From UTCFX2 sp002050125 (GTDB lineage: Bacteria > Chloroflexota > Anaerolineae > Anaerolineales > UBA4823): 64,000 nucleotides of DNA. Position 1 is the first letter of the stretch. Each line of letters opens with the position of its first letter. The position numbers and the translations under genes were made by a program. The DNA lies in the NCBI GenBank assembly GCA_027494035.1, contig JAOSJQ010000001.1, forward strand, positions 3,410,001 through 3,474,000, given 5' to 3'. The notes beneath the pieces were generated by a model. That model did no database searches and was not told the DNA's origin. It saw nothing but the letters and a program-made list of their open reading frames with translations. This document shows, one piece after another, positions 54,965 through 63,889 of the stretch.

Positions 54965-55375
54965 TCAGCGAAACGGGTCATAGATCACAGGCTTGAAAAG
55001 CTTGGTCTCAAACGCGCCAATATTATCCGGTCCGAGCTCGAACAGTCTCTGGCGAACGCGTGCAGCATCCCGGCGCAATCGCTCGACCTGTACGCCGCGG
55101 CACAGCCCTGGAAGCTGATCGATCCACCGGCGCACGCGCAAGAACATTTTCATCGCCCCAACATAATTGCCGCGTTCAATCTGGTAATAAGCGACAGCCA
55201 CCTGCAGGATGCTGCGATAGAGGTCTCGCCCGGCGGTCTTATCTTCCTTCCAGGCTTCCTCGAGAACTTCATGCGCTTCGAAGTATTCGCCCCGATTGAA
55301 CAATTCAATCCCCTGGATAGCCAGGCGCGAGATTGGTTCATCACAGGTTTGCGTAAGCAATGCTGTATCGTACAC
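54965..55375 (-). CDS. DUF309 protein
   Basis: 136 aa. The DUF309 helical hairpin is plain: 'GIELFNRGEYFEAHEVLEEA' with H-E-x-x-E-x-x-W ('HEVLEEAWKED') and 'GRDLYRSILQVAVAYYQIER'. Proteins of this family are small all-helical metal-binding-like proteins of unknown function. The start is divergent from the ABC-2 ATPase gene with a gap of about 50 bp, so both promoters must overlap that region or lie within the genes. Confidence 0.85.
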   Translation of the reverse strand: MYDTALLTQTCDEPISRLAIQGIELFNRGEYFEAHEVLEEAWKEDKTAGRDLYRSILQVAVAYYQIERGNYVGAMKMFLRVRRWIDQLPGLCRGVQVERLRRDAARVRQRLFELGPDNIGAFETKLFKPVIYDPFR

Positions 55376-55428
55376 ACCGCGATTATACCGCGCCAGATAT
55401 CCAACGCGGTTGCGTTATAATTCTGCGG

Positions 55429-56382
55429 ATGAACGCAATCGAACTGGTAGGGCTTTCGAAAAGCTATGGCAAAAGACGGGCGGTCGAAAACCTGAACTTA
55501 CAGGTTTTCGCCGGCGATATCTTTGGCTTTGTTGGTCCGAATGGATCCGGTAAAACAACAACTATACGCATGATCGCCGGGTTGTTGAAACCAACCGCCG
55601 GCGAAGCTTTTGTCGAAGGCTACTCCGCCCAGAAATCGCCCCGCGAGGTCAAACGCCGGGTGGGGTATATGCCGGATAGCTTTGGTATCTACCCGGACTT
55701 GAAAGTATGGGAATACTTAGATTTCTTTAGCGCCTGTTATGGCATCGAAGAATCTCGGCGCCATTCTTTGATCGAAGAGCTAACCGAGCTGTTAGATCTG
55801 GCGCACCGCCGCGAAGATCTGGTAGACCGGTTGTCCCGCGGGCTAAAGCAGCGCTTGAGCCTGGCGCGCGTGTTGATCCACGATCCCCAGGTGCTTATCT
55901 TGGACGAACCAGCCGCCGGGCTGGACCCGCGCGCCCGCATCGAAATCCGGGCGTTGCTGCAGGAACTGAGCCGGATGGGCAAGACTATTTTTTTCTCAAC
56001 TCACATCCTCTCCGATGTGGCGCAGATTTGCAGCCGGGTTGGGATCATCGAGGCTGGATCGCTCGTAGCGGCGGGAAGTTTGGATGAGCTTCACTTACAG
56101 GTGCTCCCATCGCGCAGAGTAGAAATCACGCTGCTTGAGCAGATCGATGCAGCGGTCTCCGTAATCAAAGGTATATCAGGGGCTTCAAATATTGAAACGC
56201 CGGTAGAATCCAACGGGAGCGAGCGGCGGAAGATCTTCTTCGAATTTGAAGGCAGTGACCAGGAGTTGAGCAGTTTGCTCACTGCCTTGGTTACGAACGA
56301 TATCCCGGTGTTGCATTTTCGGGAACAAGAACATGATATTGAAGAGATGTTTATGCGCGCCACTCAAGGGATAGTGACTTGA
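55429..56382 (+). CDS. ABC-2 type transporter ATP-binding protein
   Basis: 317 aa from ATG 55429; an upstream in-frame start at 55360 would overlap the divergent DUF309 gene. Walker A 'GPNGSGKTTTIRMIAGLLKP', ABC signature 'LSRGLKQRLSLARVLIH' (LSRGL variant of LSGGQ), Walker B 'VLILDEPAAGLD' and H-loop 'FFSTHILSD'. The C-terminal 100 residues are the typical regulatory tail of ABC-2 ATPases. Its TGA overlaps the TTG start of the permease. It forms an exporter of unknown substrate. Confidence 0.92.
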   Translation: MNAIELVGLSKSYGKRRAVENLNLQVFAGDIFGFVGPNGSGKTTTIRMIAGLLKPTAGEAFVEGYSAQKSPREVKRRVGYMPDSFGIYPDLKVWEYLDFFSACYGIEESRRHSLIEELTELLDLAHRREDLVDRLSRGLKQRLSLARVLIHDPQVLILDEPAAGLDPRARIEIRALLQELSRMGKTIFFSTHILSDVAQICSRVGIIEAGSLVAAGSLDELHLQVLPSRRVEITLLEQIDAAVSVIKGISGASNIETPVESNGSERRKIFFEFEGSDQELSSLLTALVTNDIPVLHFREQEHDIEEMFMRATQGIVT

Positions 56383-57296
56383 ACGTACCTGATTTTTCTC
56401 CAAGTTTTTTAAATAATCCGGTGGTTTTAAAAGACTTTCGGACCCGTATGCGCAGCTCGCGCTCGTTTATCCTGCTCAGCGTTCATTTGCTGATCCTGGT
56501 CCTGGCTATCGGGAGTACCTACCTTCTTTTCTTTTCCGAACTGACCCGAACTGGCAATCTGGAAGACCGCCGCATGTTTGGAAAAGGCTTGTTCGGTCTG
56601 CTGGTTTGGATCGAATTGGTAATGGTGAGCTTCGTCGCCCCTGCCCTCACAAGTGGAGCAATATCAAGCGAACGCGAACGCCAGACTTATGATCTACTGC
56701 GTGTCACCTTGTTGCCTGCCAGGCAGCTTGTGCTTGGCAAGTTTTTACCAGGATTGCTTTTTGTAATCTTGTTGTTGTTCACTTCAATCCCGCTGCAAGG
56801 TCCAGCCTATCTGATCGGAGGCGCCACCTGGCAGGAAATTATTTTATCGACCTTGCTGCTCGTCGTCACCGCGGCGGCTTTTAGCGCGCTTGGAATGTTG
56901 TTCTCGAGCTTGATACGGCATACCCTGATCGCCACCGCCCTATCCTATGCCATTACGATCTTCCTCGTATTCGGAATTCCGATTATTGCAATGATTTTCC
57001 TGGTCCTGTTTGGCGTTATTTTCACCGGAGGTTTTCCAGATAGCACGCCCGGCGCTGAGCAGATGCTGATTTTCCTCGGTTGGCTGTTAGTATCAATCAC
57101 GCCGCTAGGCGCGATGATAGGTTCGGAAGTCATTTTGATGGACCAACAGAATTACTTCCTGGGACGCCTGCCGCTGAGCAATGGCAATCAGGCTGTGCTC
57201 GTCTCCCCCTGGATCCCATATCTGGTTATCTACCTGCTGTTTACCTTCGTCGCCATCCGGCTCTCGGTCCAATTGGTTAAGCCGCCAGACAAGTGA
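56379..57296 (+). CDS. ABC-2 type transporter permease
   Basis: 305 aa starting at TTG 56379 (4-nt overlap, TTGA). Six membrane helices, with 'DRRMFGKGLFGLLVWIELVM' between the first two and the family loop 'ALTSGAISSERERQTYDLLR' followed by 'VTLLPARQLVLGKFLPGLLF', which is conserved in ABC-2 permeases of the NatB/YhaP group. It pairs with the ATPase just upstream. The start codon choice is fixed by the conserved 'NPVVLKDFRTRMRSSRSF' N-terminal region. Confidence 0.9.
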   Translation: MNVPDFSPSFLNNPVVLKDFRTRMRSSRSFILLSVHLLILVLAIGSTYLLFFSELTRTGNLEDRRMFGKGLFGLLVWIELVMVSFVAPALTSGAISSERERQTYDLLRVTLLPARQLVLGKFLPGLLFVILLLFTSIPLQGPAYLIGGATWQEIILSTLLLVVTAAAFSALGMLFSSLIRHTLIATALSYAITIFLVFGIPIIAMIFLVLFGVIFTGGFPDSTPGAEQMLIFLGWLLVSITPLGAMIGSEVILMDQQNYFLGRLPLSNGNQAVLVSPWIPYLVIYLLFTFVAIRLSVQLVKPPDK

Positions 57297-57359
57297 TTGC
57301 TGCCGAACCAGTTGACGAACCGTTCCAGCCGGGAAAATCAACTTATTGCGAACGTCCTA

Positions 57360-58010
57360 TCAACGGCAATAATTCTTGCCGTCTTGGATTACCATAAGGG
57401 ATTCGCCTGGTCGGAGGAACTTCCTTAGCTTCAACTCATCCTTCGACAACACCGGTTCAGTGCTTGGCGCCATGGGTAACAGCCAATAGGTGTTGCCATC
57501 GCCCTCTGGCACGAAGCCGACAAGACCATCGCTGGTCGCTATCTTCCAGGTCAAGGCGCCGCGGTCACACCACGGACCATCAATAACATCCATCAACTCG
57601 CCCGGGTTCAGGTGACGCCAAATCGGAGCATATCCGATGTCGTGGGTCTGATGAATACCAATCGTCCCGGCGCCGTTGGCGACGAACGCCACATCCCCAA
57701 CGTGCAAGCGCGAGGCAAAACAACCGCGGATCGGGTAGTAAATTGGCACGGAAAAGGGATCGTATCCGCTGGAAGCAACCGGAGCGGGCGCCTCGAAGAC
57801 CTCCGATATCTGCGGCGGCGCGGGTGTGATGGTTGGCGTCGCGACAATCTGGGTGACCATCTGCGTGATCAGCACAACTGGCTGGGCATTAGCATTGTTA
57901 TTGCCCTCATTTATCGGTTGAGCCGGAATAGAAACACACGCAGTGGCTATCAGGCTAACGCCCGCTAACACAGCCAGGCAAAGCCAAATTTGTAATCGTG
58001 AAGATATCAT
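57360..58010 (-). CDS. Lipoprotein with SH3-like domain (1)
   Basis: 216 aa. Signal 'LAVLAGVSLIATAC' ends in a lipobox Cys at about 25. A short Pro/Thr-rich stretch leads to an SH3b-like module: 'YYPIRGCFASRLHVGDVAFV', 'ELMDVIDGPWCDRGALTWKI', 'LVGFVPEGDGNTYWLLPMAP'. Residues after 180 form an extension ('LRKFLRPGESLMVIQDGKNY') not seen in the paralogue. SH3b-like modules bind peptidoglycan or act as spacers. It is a close paralogue of the next upstream gene, 43 bp away. Confidence 0.8.
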   Translation of the reverse strand: MISSRLQIWLCLAVLAGVSLIATACVSIPAQPINEGNNNANAQPVVLITQMVTQIVATPTITPAPPQISEVFEAPAPVASSGYDPFSVPIYYPIRGCFASRLHVGDVAFVANGAGTIGIHQTHDIGYAPIWRHLNPGELMDVIDGPWCDRGALTWKIATSDGLVGFVPEGDGNTYWLLPMAPSTEPVLSKDELKLRKFLRPGESLMVIQDGKNYCR

Positions 58011-58053
58011 AAAATCATGCTCCTTTTATTTCCTGTAAAACCTTTTTAGCGTT

Positions 58054-58603
58054 TTAAGGGGCGGTGGGCAGCAACCAGTATTCATTGCCGTCGCCTTCAG
58101 GGGTGTAACCCACCGTGCCGTCTTGGGTGCGCACCATCCAGACAAGCCAGCCATGGCTGCACCAAGGACCGTTCGTGATCTCCAAGATCGCGCCGGGTTG
58201 AGCATAAGCGATGATCGTATCGTAATAGAGATCGCGTCCATAACGGATACCGTTTGGTCCGCCCTGAAGTGAAACCATCGCCAGGTCGCCAATTTGCAGC
58301 CGTGAAGCCACACAATCTTTCAAGGGGTAGTAGATCGGCGCGGAAAGCGGGTCGAATGTAGGGGGTGGGCGTGGGGGGCATAGGGGTGCTGGTCTTTGTT
58401 GGAACCGCTGTAGCCGGCAAGGGCGTGGGAGGAATGATCTCCGTCACGACCTGGGTGATCACCAGCATGAGCGGCGTGCTGCTTGGCTCAGGTGTTGGGG
58501 CAACCACCGTAATACAGCCCCCCAGCAGCATCGCAAAGCCAGTCAACGCAAGGATTCCAAGCTTGCTATAGGACGCGTTCCTCCGGAACGAAAGTGTCTT
58601 CAC
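58054..58603 (-). CDS. Lipoprotein with SH3-like domain (2), frameshifted
   Basis: The first frame (ATG 58603) gives the lipoprotein signal 'LTGFAMLLGGC' and a long Thr/Pro-rich region. In or near the C-run at 58361-58365 (or 58373-58378), the frame is off by one base. With the change the sequence goes on 'FDPLSAPIYYPLKDCVASRL', 'ILEITNGPWCSHGWLVWMVR' and ends 'GYTPEGDGNEYWLLPTAP' at 58054. About 40 to 45 percent of positions match the downstream paralogue by eye, so the pair arose by duplication. Confidence 0.75.
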
Positions 58604-58630
58604 AGGTTCTGTTTCCCTTATTCGGTTAGC

Positions 58631-59641
58631 TTATGTATCATATACGATGACGCGGGTGCCCCGATCCGCTTCGAGGTAATTCTCATCAGCAGGCACAAAG
58701 GGGTCTGTCCATCGGTAAACCCATTTTGCGGCTTCCGGGGTCAGGTTGATGCAGCCGTGGCTTTGAGGCGTGCCGTAGTTGTTATGCCAATATGTCCCAT
58801 GGAAAGAAACACCGGTCCAGGCGATGTAACATACCCACGGCACGCCCGGCAGGTCGAATTCGTTGCCTTCCAGGTTCGAGGCCATGTGACGCGAAGGAGT
58901 CTTGCGTTCCACTCGAAACTCACCCAGGGGAGTGTCGCCTTCAAAAACGCCGGTTGCGGTAGGCGTGGTGAAAACCGGCTTGCCGTACTCAAAGGCGGTG
59001 AAGCGCTGGCGTTTCAAGTAAATCTCGATGTGCTTGTCCGTCACGTCAGGTGAAATCTTTGAAAGCTCTTCTGCCTTGATCGGGCGCAGATGGGTGGCGT
59101 CAACAGCGAACAATTCGCGATATCGTTCATCGAAGATCTGATACCAGCGGCTGCCGTTCACACCCGTGAAAGCATATGTCACCCAATAGGTGGTGCCATA
59201 GTAGCAGCGGTACATGCGCTTCCAGCCTTGGTCGCCGATCGACCATGCCTGTGTATAAGGTACGGTCACCTCCATTAAGGCGCCGCCATTGGGAATTTTA
59301 TCGAGCGGCTCGTTAGTCTGCTCCTGCACCGGTTGAACAAAAGAGGAACGCATCCAGCCGTCTTTCGTGCGCAACCAGATCGAATTTTGGGTAGGCTTCG
59401 GCTCCCCAAGCCTTTCCTCTAAGATCTCCACTACCGCGTCTCGATTGTAAAAACCAAGCTCCTTACCCGATTCGGAGGAGCGGTCGTAATAGCGGATCGA
59501 ATAAATGGTTCTCCCAAGGCGGAAGGAGGGGGGGCGCTTTCCGGCTGGGTCGCCGCCAGGAGGAAAGTCACGAAAACCAAACCCAATCGCAGCAGCTCCA
59601 AAAAGCTTAAGAAAGTCGCGCCGGTTGATGTTTGATCTCAT
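58631..59641 (-). CDS. L,D-transpeptidase (YkuD), Tat-exported
   Basis: 336 aa. N-terminal Tat signal 'NRRDFLKLFGAAAIGFGFRD' (RRDFLK). The YkuD catalytic motif is 'VSFHGTYWHNNYGTPQSHGC' (C297 nucleophile, preceded by S-H-G). Two SH3-like segments occupy the middle ('YYDRSSESGKELGFYNRDAV' and 'WLRTKDGWMRSSFV'). The enzyme forms 3-3 peptidoglycan cross-links outside the membrane. It heads a minus-strand series with the two SH3 lipoproteins (57.4-58.6 kb), which probably act on the same wall. The start at 59641 is divergent from the PRPP-synthetase-like gene. Confidence 0.93.
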   Translation of the reverse strand: MRSNINRRDFLKLFGAAAIGFGFRDFPPGGDPAGKRPPSFRLGRTIYSIRYYDRSSESGKELGFYNRDAVVEILEERLGEPKPTQNSIWLRTKDGWMRSSFVQPVQEQTNEPLDKIPNGGALMEVTVPYTQAWSIGDQGWKRMYRCYYGTTYWVTYAFTGVNGSRWYQIFDERYRELFAVDATHLRPIKAEELSKISPDVTDKHIEIYLKRQRFTAFEYGKPVFTTPTATGVFEGDTPLGEFRVERKTPSRHMASNLEGNEFDLPGVPWVCYIAWTGVSFHGTYWHNNYGTPQSHGCINLTPEAAKWVYRWTDPFVPADENYLEADRGTRVIVYDT

Positions 59642-59852
59642 AAGATAAGCGTAAGAGGTTCTCCGTTTTCGACAAAACTGTAAAAACCGTTAACTAGCGG
59701 TTTATCATAGCATATTTGAAAGGATTGTGCAAACTCATGAATCTGGGATTCTAGGCTCTGGATGGTACAATAGCTATTGCCGTATGGGTAAGTGTGTCCG
59801 TTATAGAGAACAATCACACAGTAATACATAAAAAAATTCTGGGAGGGAGTGC

Positions 59853-60848
59853 ATGTGGGGCTTAGATAAAAATGACGTGCGATTATTCAGCGGGCAGGCG
59901 CATCCTGCTCTGGCGGCAGGAATCGCCTCTCACCTTGACATACCTCTTGACCCAACCTACTTCAGCCGATTCAGCAACGACAACTTATATGTACAACTGG
60001 GGGCAAGCGTACGCGAGCGCCGGGTTTACATCGTTCAATCGCTGATTCCTCCGGTCAGCGATAATCTAATGGAATTACTGATGATGCTCGATATTGCGCG
60101 CAGCGCCGGCGCCTCTCAGATTCATGCCATCCTCCCATATTTTTCTTATGCCCGCTCGGATAAAAAAGACGCCCCGCGTATTTCGATCACAGCTCGGCTG
60201 GTTGCAGATTTGCTCGCGACCGCCGGGATGACCCACTTCATGACAATGACGCTTCACTCCCCTCAGGTACACGGCTTCTTTAGTACACCCACTGATCCGC
60301 TCACTGCTCGCCATCTATTTGTGCGTAACATTCAGGATCGGCGCTTTGATCCAACAGAAACCGTCGTTGTCTCTCCGGATATCGGAAGGGCGAAATCGGC
60401 AGCCCGGTTTGCCCGCCATCTCGGATTTATGATGGCTGCCGCCGAAAAAGAGCGCATTTCTGACAATCAGGTAATCATTGGAGATGCAATTGAAAGACAG
60501 ATTTTCGGCTTTCGCCGGGCAATTATCTATGATGACGAAATCGTGACCGGAACCACGGTGCTTGAATTGTGCAAAATACTGGTGCATCTTGGCATCGAGG
60601 AGATTTTTGTTATCTGCACCCATGGCTTATTCGCTGGCTCAGCATTGGAGAACCTCTGCCGGGTCCCGCAAATCATCCATATCATTACGACGGATACCGT
60701 GCCGATTGATGAATCCAAGAAAAACCCGAAACTCGAGATCCTTTCTGTCGCCCCGGTTTTCGCTGAGGCGATCTGGAGAAATGCTACTCGTCAATCCATC
60801 GGGAATCTGTACACCTTCCATGAGGAACCCGAGGAGAATTTGATTTGA
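59853..60848 (+). CDS. Ribose-phosphate pyrophosphokinase-like protein
   Basis: 331 aa, Prs length. The two-domain phosphoribosyltransferase fold is seen in 'VRLFSGQAHPALAAGIASHL', 'ELLMMLDIARSAGASQIHAI', 'PYFSYARSDKKDAPRISITA' (catalytic K/R region), 'VSPDIGRAKSAARFARHLGF' and the PRPP loop 'AIIYDDEIVTGTTVLELCKI'. The loop deviates from the standard 'DDMIDTGGT' (here DDEIVTGTT), and the start of the enzyme is unusual. It may be a divergent Prs or a regulatory homologue. A GGGAGGGAG ribosome site precedes the ATG. The AAA ATPase gene follows 40 nt later. Confidence 0.85.
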   Translation: MWGLDKNDVRLFSGQAHPALAAGIASHLDIPLDPTYFSRFSNDNLYVQLGASVRERRVYIVQSLIPPVSDNLMELLMMLDIARSAGASQIHAILPYFSYARSDKKDAPRISITARLVADLLATAGMTHFMTMTLHSPQVHGFFSTPTDPLTARHLFVRNIQDRRFDPTETVVVSPDIGRAKSAARFARHLGFMMAAAEKERISDNQVIIGDAIERQIFGFRRAIIYDDEIVTGTTVLELCKILVHLGIEEIFVICTHGLFAGSALENLCRVPQIIHIITTDTVPIDESKKNPKLEILSVAPVFAEAIWRNATRQSIGNLYTFHEEPEENLI

Positions 60849-60888
60849 AGAAAAGTATATCCACTCCCCAATGGAGATGGAGGCGCTG

Positions 60889-62175
60889 GTGACACAAACA
60901 ACGTCATTAAAAAGCATCTTGATGGAACCTCGCACAATCGATGACCTGCATGTTCCCCAAAACCTGGTAATCGATCTGATTTTCCGCCTGTTGCATAACG
61001 AAGGGAACGTCGCGCTCTCGCGTTTCACCGAGGTGCTCAAAGTACCCAAAGCGATCATCGACGACATTCTATTATGGATGCAAAAGGAACATCTGGTCGA
61101 GGTCTCAAAAGCGAGCGTTGAGCTGGGCCGGCTCGGAAATGTGTATTCCCTTACTGAAGCGGGAGAGCAGCGGGCGCGAGGATCGATGGAGCGGAGCCAG
61201 TATGTTGGTCCAGTGCCGGTCGCCATCCCTTTTTATAATCGCGGTATCGAACTGCAGACGCGCCGGAAAGCGAAAGTGACGCCCGAGCAGGTCAAACAGT
61301 CTCTCAGCCACCTGGTCCTTTCTGATAAATTCCACCGCCAGATCGGTCCCGCTGTGAACTACGGCACTTCGCTTTTTCTCTACGGTCCGCCGGGAAATGG
61401 CAAAACCACCATTGCCATGGCAATTGCCAACATGATCTCGGGAACCGATCCAATCTGGGTGCCTTACGCCATCACCGCCGGCGGTCAAATCATCCAGATT
61501 TTCGACCGGCTGGTGCATAAAACTGTCGCAACCCAAAACGGTCGCACCGCCGAGCTTGGCAGGTATGACCAGCGCTGGGCGTTGATCGAGCGCCCGAGCG
61601 TTACGGTTGGCGGTGAGCTCAAGATGGATGCCCTCGATCTGCGTTTGGATCCAATCGCGAAACTCTACGAGGCGCCCCTGCAGCTCAAAGCCAACGGTGG
61701 CATGTTCTTGATTGATGACTTTGGTCGCCAGCAGGTCAGCACCTCCGACTTGCTCAATCGCTGGATCGTACCGCTGGAGAGCATGATCGACTTCCTGCGG
61801 CTGCAAAGCGGGCAAACGATCGTCGTCCCCTTCCGCCAACTGACGGTGTTCAGCACGAACCTGGACCCCTCCCAACTGGTTGACGACGCCTTCCTGCGCC
61901 GCATCCATATGAAAGTCTGTGTCAAGGCGCCGGATGAAAGGCTTTTCTTTCAGATCTTTGTGCTGATGGCAAAACAGCTTGGTTTGCCTTTTGAAAAAGA
62001 CGCTTTTTTGTACTTGCTGCAAAAATGGTACCGCGAAACTGGACGCAGACTTCAGGCGGTTCACCCGCGCGATCTGCTGCGCATCGTTGTGACGCTTTGC
62101 GAATACGAAAACAATCCGCTACAATTGACGCCTGAGCTGATTGACGAAGCCTGTCGAAGCTACTTTGTAGATTAA
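60889..62175 (+). CDS. AAA-family ATPase with N-terminal winged helix
   Basis: 428 aa from GTG 60889, which has GGAGG 6 nt upstream; the in-frame ATG 60871 lacks a site. The first about 100 residues look like a winged helix ('ALSRFTEVLKVPKAIIDDIL', 'GNVYSLTEAGEQRARG'). The AAA core has Walker A 'LFLYGPPGNGKTTIAMAIAN', Walker B 'GGMFLIDDFGRQQ' and 'TVFSTNLDPSQLVDDAFLRR' (sensor-1 and Arg finger region). It is cytoplasmic. Possible roles are pilus or secretion regulation, or ATPase-driven remodelling; none can be fixed from sequence. Downstream of the Prs-like gene in the same orientation. Confidence 0.82.
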   Translation: MTQTTSLKSILMEPRTIDDLHVPQNLVIDLIFRLLHNEGNVALSRFTEVLKVPKAIIDDILLWMQKEHLVEVSKASVELGRLGNVYSLTEAGEQRARGSMERSQYVGPVPVAIPFYNRGIELQTRRKAKVTPEQVKQSLSHLVLSDKFHRQIGPAVNYGTSLFLYGPPGNGKTTIAMAIANMISGTDPIWVPYAITAGGQIIQIFDRLVHKTVATQNGRTAELGRYDQRWALIERPSVTVGGELKMDALDLRLDPIAKLYEAPLQLKANGGMFLIDDFGRQQVSTSDLLNRWIVPLESMIDFLRLQSGQTIVVPFRQLTVFSTNLDPSQLVDDAFLRRIHMKVCVKAPDERLFFQIFVLMAKQLGLPFEKDAFLYLLQKWYRETGRRLQAVHPRDLLRIVVTLCEYENNPLQLTPELIDEACRSYFVD

Positions 62176-62196
62176 TCCGCACACGCTCGGTGAATC

Positions 62197-63871
62197 ATGG
62201 ATTTCAACAAGTATTTCACAAATCAGGAAATTGAAACCATCCTAAAAGACTGGGAAACCGCCTATCCCGCGCTGGTTACGCTGCATCAGATTGGCAAGAG
62301 CTATGCCGACCAACCGATCTGGCTGCTGGCGTTGACCAACCAGGAAACCGGCGCCGATACCGAAAAACCCGCCGTCTGGCTGGATGCCAACATTCACGCC
62401 ACCGAGATCACAGGCACGACCGTCTTGCTCCACGTCGCCCATACGCTGCTGAGCGGTTATGGGAATGATGCGCAATGCACGCGCCTTTTGGACCATTCGA
62501 CCTTTTACATCGTTCCTCGCGTCAATCCAGACGGCGCAGCTCTGGCAATGTCGGATCACCCGCATTACCTGCGTTCGGGAATCCGACCCTATCCCTGGCT
62601 CGACCTCGCTGAAGGGCTACACGAGGCGGACATCGATGGCGACGGACGGGTGTTACAGATGCGCATCCTCGATCCAAACGGCGACTGGAAAGTCAGTTCA
62701 CTGGATCCACGGCTGATGGAAAAGCGCCGTCCCGACGAATATGGAGGCGTTTATTATCGTTTGCTTCCCGAGGGAAAAATCGAGCGTTTTGACGGTTATA
62801 CCATCAAAATTGCGCCCCCTGCCCAAGGGCTTGACTTCAACCGCAACTTTCCTTATGAATGGCGCGGCGAAGCCGATCAGCAGGGCTTCAGGTCCCTATC
62901 CAACTTCTGAAAGAGAGACGCGCGCCCTGGTTGATTTCATCACTCAGCATCCCAACATCAACCTGGCGGCTGCGTACCACACATTCAGCCGCGTGATTCT
63001 GCGCTGCTACAGCACCCAGCCGGACGAGAACATGGAAACCGCCGATCTCTGGGTTTACAAGAAAATTGGGCAGATCGGCACGGATCTCACCGGATACCGC
63101 TCCGTTTCGACCTTTCACGATTTCAAGTATCACCCCAAAGAGACTACCACAGGAGCTTTTGACGATTGGCTGTACGATCATCTGGGGGTCTATGCATTCA
63201 CCATCGAACTTTGGGACTTGCCCGATGAAGCTGGGATCAAGGAGCGTAAATTCATTGAATGGTTCCGCGACCACCCGCACACCGACGATCAAAAAATCCT
63301 GAATTGGGTGGATCAGCATTCCACAAAAAAGGGTTATGTCGATTGGTATCGGTTTGAGCATCCGCAGCTTGGACCCGTGGAACTAGGCGGCTGGGACGTG
63401 ATGTACACCTGGGGCAATCCCCCCGTGGAGTTAGTCGGAGCGGAAGCGGAGCGCAACACGCGCTTTGCCATCACACTGGGCGACCTGCTGCCACATCTGA
63501 ACATTCACACCCTGAAAGCTGAGCCAACCGGGGAAGGAAACTATCACGTTACCCTGGTTGTTGAAAACTCCGGTTTTCTGCCTACCTCGACCAGCGAACA
63601 GGGAAAGAAACGGAAAACAATGCGACCGGTTCGGGCGCGCCTCGGTCTCGGTTCGGGGATGGAACTGCTCAGCGGTCGACCCGAAGTAGAGCTTGGGCAT
63701 CTTGAGGGGCGCAGCAATAAACTTGATCCAGACATCCTTTGGGGCAGTTCCCCCACCGACAACCGGGCGCTGGTCGAATGGGTGGTGCGCGGCAAACCGG
63801 GCGATAGGCTGGAGGTGCATGTATCCAGCGAGCGCGCCGGCTCCATTCACACCTCATTAGCGCTTCCTTAA
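62197..63871 (+). CDS. M14-family zinc carboxypeptidase, frameshifted
   Basis: First frame from ATG 62197: 'LDANIHATEITGTTVLLHVA' (zinc ligands H-x2-E), 'FYIVPRVNPDGAALAMSDHP' and 'APPAQGLDFNRNFPYEWRGE'. At the G-run at 62883-62885 the frame must step one base to give 'GPYPTSERETRALVDFITQH', 'NINLAAAYHTFSRVILR' (third zinc His) and 'GVYAFTIELWDLPDEAGIKE' with the catalytic Glu. Length about 560 aa. It removes C-terminal residues from peptides. The C-terminal 170 residues form a beta-sandwich-like region. There is no signal peptide. The M24-like gene starts 18 nt later. Confidence 0.85.
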
Positions 63872-63889
63872 AGAAGTAATGGTAGAAAA

